64,000 nucleotides of DNA from Phytoactinopolyspora halotolerans (GTDB taxonomy: Bacteria > Actinomycetota > Actinomycetes > Jiangellales > Jiangellaceae). This document shows, piece by piece, positions 26,976 to 35,402 of the stretch (within the stretch, counting starts at the first letter, position 1; each line of letters opens with the position of its first letter). Below the pieces are notes generated by a model. That model saw nothing but the letters and a program-made list of their open reading frames with translations. It was not told the origin of the DNA and searched no databases. The stretch is from NCBI RefSeq assembly GCF_010550675.1, contig NZ_JAAGOA010000023.1, positions 8,335 through 72,334 of the forward strand, in the 5' to 3' direction. Made by a program: the position numbers and the translations under genes.

Positions 26976-27932
26976 TCAGCCGCGGAGCGTGGACAGCGCC
27001 TGATAGCTGCGCTCGGCGGCACCGAATGCGCCGCCCCTCTCCTCCGGGGTGCTCGGCGCGTTGTCCTGCTCCCACAGGGCGTAGTGCGGGCCCTTGGCGC
27101 CGATGTCCCGGAAGAAGCTCTGGAAGTCGATGTCGCCCGCGCCGAACTCGACGATGTTGTAGCCGTTGGCCAGGTCCGGCCGGCTTTCCCCGTCCTTGGC
27201 GTGGAACAACGGGTATCGCCGCATGTTGGCCTTGACGTAGTCCGCGGGATCGAATCCCGGCGCGATGTGCTGGCCGACGAACGCCCAGTAGATGTCCATC
27301 TCCAGGTAGACCAGATGCGGGTCCGTCTCGGCCAGCAGGATGTCGTAGAGCCGGACGCTGGGGTCGTCGTTGGCGAAACGGAATTCGTTCTGATGGTTGT
27401 GGTGGTACCACTTGATGCCTCGGGCTGCGGCGGCCGCGCCGAAGCCGTTGAACTCCTCGGCGGCGGCGTGATAGCCGGCGATGGTGCGGTTGGGCGGGCT
27501 GACCGGCTCGTTCGCCGTGCCGATGTACGGCAGGCCGAGCGTCTCGGCGATGTCCAGCTCCTCCTCCATGTTGGAGCGGAAGCTGTTCAACCCGCGGTGA
27601 CCGCCGATGCCCTTGAGCCCGTTGTCGTCCAGCAGCTGCTTGATCTGCGCGGGGGTGATCCCTGGCTCGGCCGGCGAGGTGTAGCCGGCGAACTCCACGT
27701 AGTGGTAGCCCATCCGGGCCAGCTCCTCGAAGACCACCCGGAATCCGAGCGAGCTGACCAGGTTGCGGATGGTGAACAGCTGGATGCCGATCTTTCCGCG
27801 TGGAACCAGGAGGCCGTTGGCCGCATTGGCCATGCCCAGTCCTGGTCCGGCAAACGCCGCTGCGCCCACGGCCGCTGTCGTGCCTGCGACGGCGCGCATG
27901 AACTGCCGCCGGTTGATCTCCGGACGTCCCAT
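26976..27932 (-). CDS. Tat-exported sugar phosphate isomerase/epimerase-like TIM barrel
   Basis: A 318-residue protein starting at the ATG at 27932, six bases after GAGGAG. NRRQFMRAVAG at residues 7-17 is a twin-arginine signal followed by a hydrophobic Ala/Gly stretch and an AxA cleavage region, so it should be folded before export. The mature part is an AP-endonuclease-2 barrel: GIQLFTIRNL, YHYVEFAGYTSP, GIGGHRGLNS, WYHHNHQNEF, YLEMDIYWAFVG (metal Glu/Asp) and PLFHAKDGE (metal His/Asp). Exported members often act on keto-sugars made by periplasmic or cell-surface oxidation; that role is inferred. Its promoter at 28044-28073 matches that of the ebo-like operon. Confidence 0.85.
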   Translation of the reverse strand: MGRPEINRRQFMRAVAGTTAAVGAAAFAGPGLGMANAANGLLVPRGKIGIQLFTIRNLVSSLGFRVVFEELARMGYHYVEFAGYTSPAEPGITPAQIKQLLDDNGLKGIGGHRGLNSFRSNMEEELDIAETLGLPYIGTANEPVSPPNRTIAGYHAAAEEFNGFGAAAAARGIKWYHHNHQNEFRFANDDPSVRLYDILLAETDPHLVYLEMDIYWAFVGQHIAPGFDPADYVKANMRRYPLFHAKDGESRPDLANGYNIVEFGAGDIDFQSFFRDIGAKGPHYALWEQDNAPSTPEERGGAFGAAERSYQALSTLRG

Positions 27933-28043
27933 GTGGATCTCCTCGTTGAGCAATGCCGAACACCAACATGTGCAACGCGCCTGGGGGTCGGCGCGGGATC
28001 ACGGCCCCCTCCCTCGGGCCCCCATTTGACCGGATGATTGGGA

Positions 28044-28073
28044 AACTTACGGTTTCCGCGTGCTTCTCGTCAA
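28044..28073 (-). promoter_or_regulatory. Candidate promoter of the Tat isomerase gene
   Basis: On the minus strand TTGACG (28068-28073) and TAAGTT (28044-28049) are 18 bases apart and followed by TCC. Spacing and flanking sequence match the ebo-like operon promoter. The leader to the ATG at 27932 is about 105 bases. Confidence 0.5.
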
Positions 28074-28081
28074 TAGTTTTC

Positions 28082-28116
28082 GCGCAGCTTTCGAAAATTC
28101 TTTGCGAAAGCTGCGC
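28082..28116. promoter_or_regulatory. Long palindromic operator upstream of the Tat isomerase promoter
   Basis: GCGCAGCTTTCG (28082-28093) and CGAAAGCTGCGC (28105-28116) form a perfect 12-base inverted repeat around an 11-base centre. An internal TTTGCGAAAG copies the half-site of the ebo-like operon operator. It ends nine bases before the -35 box. Confidence 0.55.
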
Positions 28117-28240
28117 GGTTCCGCCGCAGATGACGTTCGACGAGGTCGATTGACGCTCGCCGCAATCACCGGCCGGCACGGACCGACGCTCCGACCCACT
28201 ACTGCGTGCCTGCTCCCTGGGTGGATCAGTCTGTGATCCC

Positions 28241-28275
28241 GGGGCCGCCGCTCCCATCCGATGCGGAGGCGGCGG
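28241..28275. terminator. Imperfect GC-rich hairpin in the region between ROK and Tat isomerase genes
   Basis: CCGCCGCTCC pairs with GGAGGCGGCGG with one bulge, around a loop of about ten bases. It lies between the tandem repeats and the operator at 28082-28116. It could end the ROK transcript. Confidence 0.35.
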
Positions 28276-28325
28276 TCAGGGTGATCCACCTACGGCATTG
28301 AGCTTCCATGAAGCACCACCGGCGC

Positions 28326-28451
28326 GCACCACGCCTCCTTGGAGCCACAGCCGACCCCGCAGCAAGCTTCCTTGCGAACACTCACACGACACCAAGCCTC
28401 CTTAGAGCCACAACCGACCCGCACCAAGCCTCCTTGGAGCCACAACCGACC
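28326..28451. repeat. Four tandem copies of a 32-base noncoding repeat
   Basis: Copies start at about 28326, 28358 (degenerate), 28389 and 28421. The core reads GCACCAAGCCTCCTTGGAGC followed by CACAACCGACC. The plus strand contains an anti-Shine-Dalgarno-like CCTCCTT and the minus strand the matching AAGGAGG. It occupies the 3' flank of the ROK gene ending at 28473. No spacers separate the copies, so it is not a CRISPR array. Confidence 0.8.
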
Positions 28452-28472
28452 GGCACCAACGCCGGGGACCCT

Positions 28473-29669
28473 TCAGTCCGCGGCGTAGACGGCTTCGCTG
28501 ATCAGCGCCGCGGCCCCGACCACACCGGCGTCGTCTCCCATCTCGCTCAGCACGACCGGCAGGTTCCCGGTGGCCAATGGCAACGACCGCCGATACACCA
28601 CGCCTCGGATCTCGGCGAGCAGCGGATGCCCCAGCCGGGCCACCCGGCCGCCGATGACGATGAGCCCCGGATTGAAGAAGGACACCAGGCTGGCCAGCGC
28701 CCACCCCACCCGATGGCCTCCGTCCCGGATCAGCTGCACCGAGTACGGATCTCCCTGCGCCACCGCGTGCGCCACATCCTCGGCGGAGAGCTGCTCCCGG
28801 CCGTCGAGCAATGAGGCGAGGACGGGCGACCGGCCGGACCGGACGGCGGCCATGGCATCGCGTGCCAGGGCCGAGCCGCCGAAAAACGCCTCCAGGCAAC
28901 CGCTGTTGCCGCACGCACAGGTAGGGCCGAATTCCTCCACCCGAACGTGCCCGATGTCGCCCGCGCAGCCGTCGACGCCCCGGTAGAGTTCACCGCCGGT
29001 GACGATGCCGCAGCCGATACCGGTGCCGATCTTGACGAACAGGAACGACGGAACCGACTTGGCCACGCCGGCGTGCCGCTCCCCCAACGCCATCAGGTTG
29101 ACGTCGTTGTCGAGCAGCACCGGGCAACCCAGCTCGCGGGAGACGGCCTCCCGGACCGGATAGCCGTGCCAACCCGGCATGATCGGCGGCGACACCGGGA
29201 CACCGCTGTGAAAGTCGACCGGTCCGGGCACCCCGATCCCCACCCCGGTGACGCGCTGGATGCCCAGCTCGGCGCGGACCTCGTGAGCCAACGCCAACGC
29301 CGACCCCAGGACGCGTTCCGGGCCGAGGCGGACATCGACCGGCACGTGCAAGCGCTTCCCGAGTACCGCCAACCGACCGTCGGTGATCGCGACCGAGATC
29401 GACGTGGCGCCGATGTCCACTCCGACGAATCGCAGGTTCGGCGACAGGTCGACCAGCGTGGAACGCCGACCGCCGCGGGACGCCGCCGGGCCCGCGTTCT
29501 CCGCCAGGCCAAGCTCGGAGAGCCGGTTGAGCTCGCTCCCGATGGTGGTCCGGGAGACACCCAACCGGTCTGCCAGCTGCACCCGGGACAGCGGCCCCTC
29601 ATCCCGCAGCAGTTTCAGAGCTTTCGCCTGAGTGGCGTTCTCCGCCCGCCCGGCGAGCGTATGCCTCAC
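28473..29669 (-). CDS. ROK-family transcriptional regulator
   Basis: A 398-residue regulator starting at a GTG (29669) five bases after AGGAGG. The open frame extends to an ATG at 29870 that also has a ribosome-like site, but that extension would cross a block of perfect hairpins and is Pro/Gly-rich, so it is not favoured. Winged helix about 20-65 (SRVQLADRLGVSRTTIGSEL), kinase-like DIGATSISVAITDGR, substrate loop PVSPPIMPGWHGYP and zinc motif CACGNSGCLE are intact. It is a close paralogue of the protein at 47073-48281. Position suggests control of the adjacent dehydrogenase and isomerase genes; the ligand is unknown. Confidence 0.88.
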   Translation of the reverse strand: MRHTLAGRAENATQAKALKLLRDEGPLSRVQLADRLGVSRTTIGSELNRLSELGLAENAGPAASRGGRRSTLVDLSPNLRFVGVDIGATSISVAITDGRLAVLGKRLHVPVDVRLGPERVLGSALALAHEVRAELGIQRVTGVGIGVPGPVDFHSGVPVSPPIMPGWHGYPVREAVSRELGCPVLLDNDVNLMALGERHAGVAKSVPSFLFVKIGTGIGCGIVTGGELYRGVDGCAGDIGHVRVEEFGPTCACGNSGCLEAFFGGSALARDAMAAVRSGRSPVLASLLDGREQLSAEDVAHAVAQGDPYSVQLIRDGGHRVGWALASLVSFFNPGLIVIGGRVARLGHPLLAEIRGVVYRRSLPLATGNLPVVLSEMGDDAGVVGAAALISEAVYAAD

Positions 29670-29697
29670 AGATGCCTCCTGTATGTCTCTGGTAGAG

Positions 29698-29850
29698 GCC
29701 GGCGCCGGAGGTGGAGCTTGCGCTCCGGCGCCGGCATTGGGCCGGTCGGCACCGGCCCCGTCAGCCGGCGGTTCCTCGTCCCGCGCACCGGGCCCAGGGC
29801 CGTGGTACCCGGTGCCGGGACGCCGTTGTCCCGTCACGAGCGAGGAACCG
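29698..29850. other. Highly structured intergenic segment (nested and tandem hairpins)
   Basis: Four perfect inverted repeats lie in 153 bases: GCCGGCGCCGGAG (29698-29710) with 29723-29735; GGCCGGT (29740-29746) with 29751-29757; GCACCGGG (29785-29792) with 29808-29815; and CGGTTCCTCG (29769-29778) with 29841-29850 enclosing the third. It follows the stop of the giant gene ending at 29896 and precedes the ROK ribosome site. The 13-base hairpin shares its core with the terminator of the sibling gene at 35358-35396. It may be a compound terminator or a structured leader. Confidence 0.65.
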
Positions 29851-29895
29851 GTCCGGTGACGTGTCCTCATCCACCTCCTGCGTCGGCTGACGGTC

Positions 29896-32800
29896 TCACA
29901 GTTGGCCCCGGAGCGCCTCGACGATCGCCAGCAGATGCTCGCGCACCTGCTCGTCGCCGACCTTCTCGGCTACCCGGACCGCCCGATCCAGCGACTGGCC
30001 GGCCTGCGTGGCCTGCCCGCCTTCGGCGAGCCGCTGCGCCGTCGACAGATGGGTGTGCAACTGCCGATAGGTCGGCCGCTCCAGCGAGCCGTCCTCGTAG
30101 TACCGCTCCACCACGGCGAGCGCATCCTCAAAGGTGACCGTGACCTCGACGTCGAGCGAGCCTTCGGTCACGTTGCCCGCCACGTCCGTGGCCCGATACT
30201 CGACGGTGCCCGAAACGTCAACCCGAATCGGATCGTCGTACTCGGTCCAGTCGCCGTCGCCCAGCCGGTACTCCACCGAGTCGAGACCCGACGTGGCGTC
30301 CGACGCCGTCAGTTCAACGGCGGTCCCGGTGTCGAGCTCGAGCACCGTCGCGTCCACCTCCGGTGCCGTCGCATCGATACGGAACGAGACCTCCTGCACC
30401 TCGGAGACATTGCCGGCGGCATCGGTGGCACGCGCCTGCAGCACGTGCTCGCCGTCTTCCTCCACCACCAACGCTTCCGTGTATTCGGCCCAGTCGCCGC
30501 CGTCCACGCGGTACTCGACGGATACCGGGCCGTCGCCGTCGTCGGTGGCTGCGGCCGATACTCCGACCGACCCGGACCACCAGTCGTTGGCTCCCGACGG
30601 CTCAGCCGGGTCCAGCACCACCTCGAGCTCTGGCGGTGTGGTGTCCGCGTCCTCCTGCACGACGCGGAAGTAGTCGAACAGAGCCGTCTTGGACTCGTTC
30701 TGTCCCCCGCCGAGTGCGAACAGGCCGACCTGCACGTCGTCGCCGGCCAGCGCGGCGTTCGTCACCGGCTCGTCCATCTCCGTCCAGCTCTCGCCGTCAG
30801 CACTGTACGAACCGGTGTAGGTGTCGCCGGACTTGGTGATCCGCAGGTGCCACACGGAGTCGCCCGGATCGCCGACGTTCGGCTGCGGGCTCTGGACGAC
30901 GTCGTCGACCTCGTTGAGCAGCTCGATCCGCGGGTCGACCGCGGCGCCGGCGACGTTGTCGACGACGTAGTCGAACTTGACGTAGTTGCCGTCGTCCGCG
31001 TAGACGATCAAGCCGCCCTGCTGGTACTGCTCGTCGAGCGCCGAGCCGTCCACACTGGTCTCGATCGTCCAGTCCTCCGGTCCGCCGTCGCCGGCATGTG
31101 GCGCCGGCTGCAGGATGAAGTTGGCCGGATCGGAGTTGCCGTCCGAGTAGATGTCGCCGTCGCTGGTGTCGATCTCCAGCTGCCCGTCCGCCACGCGGTA
31201 GCCGGCCGGGTCCGGCCGCAGCACGGACCATCGGCAGCCGTCCAGCATCGCACCGTCGAACTCGTCATCCGGCTCCACCACCGGGACGGTGTCGTCCGGG
31301 GTGATGTGGAAGTAGTCGAACCGTGCGTCGGTCACCGGGTTCCCGGTACCGGCGAGCGAGACCAGCCCGATCTTCGGATCCTCGATACCGGCCAGACTCT
31401 TGGTCTGCGGCATCTCGGTGAAGTCCACGCCGTCGGCGCTGTAGGCGGCGCGCAGGTCGCTGCCGTCGCTGGTGTAGCGCACCCACACCGTGTCCGGGTA
31501 GTCGGCGCCGAGCTGGGCCGTGTTGCTGTCGCCGACCTCGTTCGGAGCGCCGTCCTCCTCGCGGATGAACTGGAAGATCCGGGCCGCCGGGTTCACCGAC
31601 CCGGTGTCGCGGCCTTCGAGCACCATCTTGGCGTAGTTGTCGTCGTCGCCGTAGATGATCAGACCAGCCTGCTGGTAGGCCTGGTAGGCCTCCATGGTCA
31701 GCTTGGCCGTCGCCGTGAACGGACCGTCCGGCAGGTCCTGCAGGACGATGTTCGGCGTGTCCGTGTTATTGGTGCCGTAGATGTCCGTCGACGACGCCGG
31801 GATCACCAGATGGCCGTCCACCACCTGCAGATCCTGGTTCTCCCGGATGACCGTGTTCCACCGGTCCCGGTCGAGTTCGTCCGCGTCGAATCCGTCCGAC
31901 CGGCCGGCCAGGCAGATCGGCGGCTCACCGACGCTCTCCGCCTCGACCTCGATCGCGACCGACGCCGAACGCTGCGCGCCGCGGGCATCGGTCACCGTCA
32001 CCTGGGCGGTGTATCCGCCCGGATCGGTGTAGGTGTGCGACGCCGTCGGCCCGGATGCGGTGCCGCCGTCGCCGAACTGCCACGCGTAGGTGAGCGGCTC
32101 GTCGCCCTCCGGGTCGGAGGCCTCGGCGCTGAACTCCACGTCCAGCGGGGCGGTCCCGCTGGTGGGCTCCGCGGTCACCTGCACGTGCGGACGCTGGTTC
32201 TCCGTCACGCCCTTGCCACCGAAGTCCACCCAGTTGACGTTGAGCTGACCCGAGACCAGGACGAAGTACAGCGGGCCGCTCTCGGTCGCCGTGTCGCCAC
32301 TGATCTCGCCGGTGAACTCGTCATATGTCTGCCAGCCGCCGGTGGCCGCGACCTCGATGGTCGCCACCGCCGGACCGTCCGGCGCCCCGGTGCGGACCTC
32401 CACGGTCGCGCCGTCGTTCGGCGAGGCCGCGCGCAACGTGATGTCGTCCATGCCGGTGAGGTTCATCGGGTCCCACGCCCACCAGTCATCCGGCTCGATC
32501 CAGCCGATGTTCGATCCGCCGCCGGCGGTGTCCCCGGTCTCCTCCACCTGCACACCCGGGTCGCCACCGGAGGTGGATCCGGCCAGCCGCCCGGTCGAGT
32601 CGAAGTGCTCCGCCTCTCGCCGCTTCGGCTGCAGCACCAGTACTTCTTGACTGGTCAACGGGCTGGCACCGTTCGCCCCGCCGTCGGTGACGGTGACCGT
32701 GACGGTGCCGAAGATGTTCGCGCCGATGTGGCCCTCGTCGCCGGGCAACGGGAACTCGCCGGTGCATCCGGTGTATTGCTCGTAGCCGTGCGAGTGGTCG

Positions 32801-35313
32801 TCGTGGCCCAGGCCGGGCTGGGTGACGATGTCCTCGCAGGCGATCTCGCCGTCTTCGGCGTCGGTCGCGCTCACCTCGTATGCGATGGTGTCGCCGAACT
32901 CGAAGAAGCCGCCGTTGACCGGCGCCGTCACGGTGATCTCCGGGGCGGTGTTGCCGGCCACGATCTCGACGTTGGCGATGTCCTGCTGGCCGTCGTCGTC
33001 GGTCACCGTCAACGCCACCGTGTAGTCGCCTGGCTCGGTATAGGTGTGCGTGGTCTGGGCGTCGGTGGAGTCGACCGTGCCGTCACCGTCGACGTCCCAT
33101 TCGTACGTCAGCGACGAACCCTCCGGATCGGAGGACCGGGAGCCGTCGAAGGTGACCTCCAGCGGCACCGGCCCGGAGAGCGGATTCGCGTCGATGCGTG
33201 CGATCGGCGCCCGGTTACCCTGCACATAATCGATCCGGTAGACGCCCGAGTCGCTGTTGTTGCCGCCGAATCCGGAGCCCCACTCGATCACGTACAGCGC
33301 GCCGTCCGGCCCCCACTGCAGCGCCATCGGGCGGATGAAGTCCCAGTCACCGAAGATCTGGTTGATATCGGTGACCGCGGAGGCCGTGTCGTCGAGCTGG
33401 AAGGTGTACAGCTTGTTCTGGTTCCACTCACCGAAGATCGCCTTGCCGTCCCAGTAGGCCGGCCACTTACGGTCGGACTCCAGGTCGGCGTCGTACCGGT
33501 ACACGCCACCGGCCATCGGCGCACCGCCGCCGCCGATCTCCGGGAACAGTGGGTTGGTGGAGTACCCATACCAGATCTCCGCCTCGATCGCCGGGGGCAG
33601 CTGAGTGATGCCGGTGTTGTTCGGCGAGTCGTTCACCGGACCGCCGGCGCAGTCGAACGGCTGGCCGGACTCCCCGGTGTCGAAGTCATAGTCGATGTAG
33701 GGCGTGTTGTCACCGACGCAGTACGGCCAGCCGTAGAAGCCGGGCTCGTCGACGATGTTCCACTCCACCCGGCCGTCCGGGCCCCGGTTCGGGTTCGTGC
33801 TGCCGGCATCCGGTCCGTAGTCGGCCACCAGCAGCTTGTCCGTGGCGGGGTCGACGCCGATCCGGAACGGGTTACGGAAGCCCATCGCGTAGATCTCCGG
33901 CTGCGTGTCCGGTGTCCCCGGGTCGAACATGTTCCCCTCGGGGATGGTGTAGCTGCCGTCGTTCTCCGGGTGGATCCGCAGCACCTTGCCGCTGAGGCTG
34001 TTCGAGTTGGCCGAGGTCCGCTGGGCATCCCACAACTCGCGGCCCGGCCGCTCGTCGATCGGTGTGTAGCCGCTGGACGCGAACGGGTTCGTGTTGTCCC
34101 CGGTGGTGATGTACAGATTGCCGTTCCCGTCGAACTCCAGCGCGCCGCCGGCGTGACAGCACTCCTGGCGGTTGGTCGGATACTCCAGGATCACCTGTTC
34201 GCTGCCGAGGTCCAGGGACTCGCCGTCCAGAGTGAACCGGGAAACCCGGTCCACCGCGTCCCCGCCCGCGGGCGAATAGGTCAGGTACACCCAGCCGTTC
34301 TCCGCGAAGTCCGGGTCGAGCGCAATGCCCATCAGGCCGAACTCCTGGCCGGTGTAGACGCTCAGCGTGCCGACCGTGGTGGCCGACCCGTCCGGCCGGA
34401 CCAGCCGGACAGCACCGTTGCGGTCGATGTAGAACACCCGGCCGTCGTCGGCGACCGCCAGCTCCATCGGGTTGCTGGTGGTGTCGTCGAGAACCACCTT
34501 CTCAAAGCTGCTCGGCTGGCTCGCGCCGCAGTCGGCGCCGGTGACCCCCGCGGCGGTTTCGATGCCGCCGAGGATGTGCTCCAGGAACTCCGGCTCGGCG
34601 AACGACTCCTCGGTGTGCCCCATCCCCGTATACCAGGCCCGGCCACCGTCATAGTCATGACACCACGCGATCGGATGATCCGAGCCCATCGCGCCGCCAC
34701 CGGCGTCGTACGACGACTCATCCAGCGACGCCAGCACGTGCACATCACCGCGGGGATTGGACTGGTAGTTGTACCACTCGTCGTACCGCTCCCACACCGG
34801 GTCCAGATGCGCCGTGGACGGGTGGACCGTATCCTCCACCTTCACCGTGGCATCCTGATTCGCCGGGTGGCTGTCGAAATACGCACCCACCAACTCGCCA
34901 TACCACGGCCAGTCATACTCGGTATCCGACGCCGAGTGAATACCGGCATACCCGCCACCGGACTGGATATACCGCTCGAACGCGCCCTGCTGCTCCTCGT
35001 TCAGCACATCCCCCGTGGTGGACAACCACACCACCACGTCATACTGCGCGAGATTCTCATCCGTGAACGCCGACGCATCCTCCGTCGCCGTCACCTCGAA
35101 ATCATGATCTACACCCAACTGCTCGATCGCGGCGACACCCTCCTCGATCGAGCCATGCCGAAAACCGGCCGTCTTCGAAAACACCAAGGCGGAATACCCA
35201 CCATGACCTTCATGCGCGGCCGCTGGTGCCGCCGTCGCCGCCATGCCGATCGGAACCAGCAGCGACGCTGACAGCCCACCGGCCAGCAGCCGTCGTAATC
35301 GTTGTCTCACCAT
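29896..35313 (-). CDS. Giant secreted ThuA / PQQ-type sugar dehydrogenase with two PKD domains
   Basis: An 1805-residue exported protein. The start is the ATG at 35313; a GTG one codon later sits at better distance from GGGAG. Order: signal peptide 1-34; ThuA 38-258; GSDH propeller about 265-700, with CCHAGG near 388; PKD 704-788; CBM6-like 898-1031; second PKD 1041-1128; two concanavalin-like folds 1138-1551; OmpL47-like Ig repeats 1554-1728; helical FIMAH-like tail 1730-1805. The DNA for most of ThuA and part of the signal peptide (34539-35247) reads as identical to 39287-39995 in the neighbouring gene, while all later domains differ. The stop is followed by the structured segment at 29698-29850. 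Confidence 0.88.
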   Translation of the reverse strand: MVRQRLRRLLAGGLSASLLVPIGMAATAAPAAAHEGHGGYSALVFSKTAGFRHGSIEEGVAAIEQLGVDHDFEVTATEDASAFTDENLAQYDVVVWLSTTGDVLNEEQQGAFERYIQSGGGYAGIHSASDTEYDWPWYGELVGAYFDSHPANQDATVKVEDTVHPSTAHLDPVWERYDEWYNYQSNPRGDVHVLASLDESSYDAGGGAMGSDHPIAWCHDYDGGRAWYTGMGHTEESFAEPEFLEHILGGIETAAGVTGADCGASQPSSFEKVVLDDTTSNPMELAVADDGRVFYIDRNGAVRLVRPDGSATTVGTLSVYTGQEFGLMGIALDPDFAENGWVYLTYSPAGGDAVDRVSRFTLDGESLDLGSEQVILEYPTNRQECCHAGGALEFDGNGNLYITTGDNTNPFASSGYTPIDERPGRELWDAQRTSANSNSLSGKVLRIHPENDGSYTIPEGNMFDPGTPDTQPEIYAMGFRNPFRIGVDPATDKLLVADYGPDAGSTNPNRGPDGRVEWNIVDEPGFYGWPYCVGDNTPYIDYDFDTGESGQPFDCAGGPVNDSPNNTGITQLPPAIEAEIWYGYSTNPLFPEIGGGGAPMAGGVYRYDADLESDRKWPAYWDGKAIFGEWNQNKLYTFQLDDTASAVTDINQIFGDWDFIRPMALQWGPDGALYVIEWGSGFGGNNSDSGVYRIDYVQGNRAPIARIDANPLSGPVPLEVTFDGSRSSDPEGSSLTYEWDVDGDGTVDSTDAQTTHTYTEPGDYTVALTVTDDDGQQDIANVEIVAGNTAPEITVTAPVNGGFFEFGDTIAYEVSATDAEDGEIACEDIVTQPGLGHDDHSHGYEQYTGCTGEFPLPGDEGHIGANIFGTVTVTVTDGGANGASPLTSQEVLVLQPKRREAEHFDSTGRLAGSTSGGDPGVQVEETGDTAGGGSNIGWIEPDDWWAWDPMNLTGMDDITLRAASPNDGATVEVRTGAPDGPAVATIEVAATGGWQTYDEFTGEISGDTATESGPLYFVLVSGQLNVNWVDFGGKGVTENQRPHVQVTAEPTSGTAPLDVEFSAEASDPEGDEPLTYAWQFGDGGTASGPTASHTYTDPGGYTAQVTVTDARGAQRSASVAIEVEAESVGEPPICLAGRSDGFDADELDRDRWNTVIRENQDLQVVDGHLVIPASSTDIYGTNNTDTPNIVLQDLPDGPFTATAKLTMEAYQAYQQAGLIIYGDDDNYAKMVLEGRDTGSVNPAARIFQFIREEDGAPNEVGDSNTAQLGADYPDTVWVRYTSDGSDLRAAYSADGVDFTEMPQTKSLAGIEDPKIGLVSLAGTGNPVTDARFDYFHITPDDTVPVVEPDDEFDGAMLDGCRWSVLRPDPAGYRVADGQLEIDTSDGDIYSDGNSDPANFILQPAPHAGDGGPEDWTIETSVDGSALDEQYQQGGLIVYADDGNYVKFDYVVDNVAGAAVDPRIELLNEVDDVVQSPQPNVGDPGDSVWHLRITKSGDTYTGSYSADGESWTEMDEPVTNAALAGDDVQVGLFALGGGQNESKTALFDYFRVVQEDADTTPPELEVVLDPAEPSGANDWWSGSVGVSAAATDDGDGPVSVEYRVDGGDWAEYTEALVVEEDGEHVLQARATDAAGNVSEVQEVSFRIDATAPEVDATVLELDTGTAVELTASDATSGLDSVEYRLGDGDWTEYDDPIRVDVSGTVEYRATDVAGNVTEGSLDVEVTVTFEDALAVVERYYEDGSLERPTYRQLHTHLSTAQRLAEGGQATQAGQSLDRAVRVAEKVGDEQVREHLLAIVEALRGQL
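34539..35247. repeat. 709-base direct repeat, copy 1 (ThuA cassette)
   Basis: Base-for-base comparison with 39287-39995 at a constant offset of 4748 shows no difference that I could find. The match ends sharply at 34537-34538 and at 35248. It covers the ThuA domain and the end of the signal peptide. The block is visibly less GC-rich at third positions than flanking sequence. Confidence 0.85.
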
Positions 35314-35357
35314 CGTCTCCCTTGGCGATTGGACGTGCTGAACAGGTCAGGGTCGGG

Positions 35358-35396
35358 CCCGGGGCGCCGGAGTGTGACCCGCTCCGGCGCCCCGGG
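35358..35396. terminator. Strong hairpin terminator after the keto-hydrolase fusion gene
   Basis: CCCGGGGCGCCGGAG (35358-35372) pairs perfectly over 15 bases with 35382-35396; the loop is nine bases. It begins seven bases past the stop at 35403. Confidence 0.85.
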
Positions 35397-35402
35397 ACGT
35401 GG

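Noticed and set aside
28326-28451. CRISPR array
   Set aside because: The units are directly adjacent with a 32-base period and no unique spacers, and no cas genes are present.
29670-29870. Upstream ATG at 29870 as start of the ROK gene
   Set aside because: It has a ribosome-like site, but the extra 67 residues are Pro/Gly/Ala-rich, cross four perfect hairpins, and are absent from the paralogue at 47073-48281, which begins at the equivalent of 29669.
29902-35271. A 1789-codon open frame on the plus strand, antisense to the giant ThuA gene
   Set aside because: It mirrors the coding strand codon phase, is rich in Arg, Val and His, has no ribosome site and no domain. High GC in the third position of the true gene removes stops on the opposite strand. 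The same applies to plus-strand frames at 11-3184, 3425-6250, 23462-26965 and 35556-39998.
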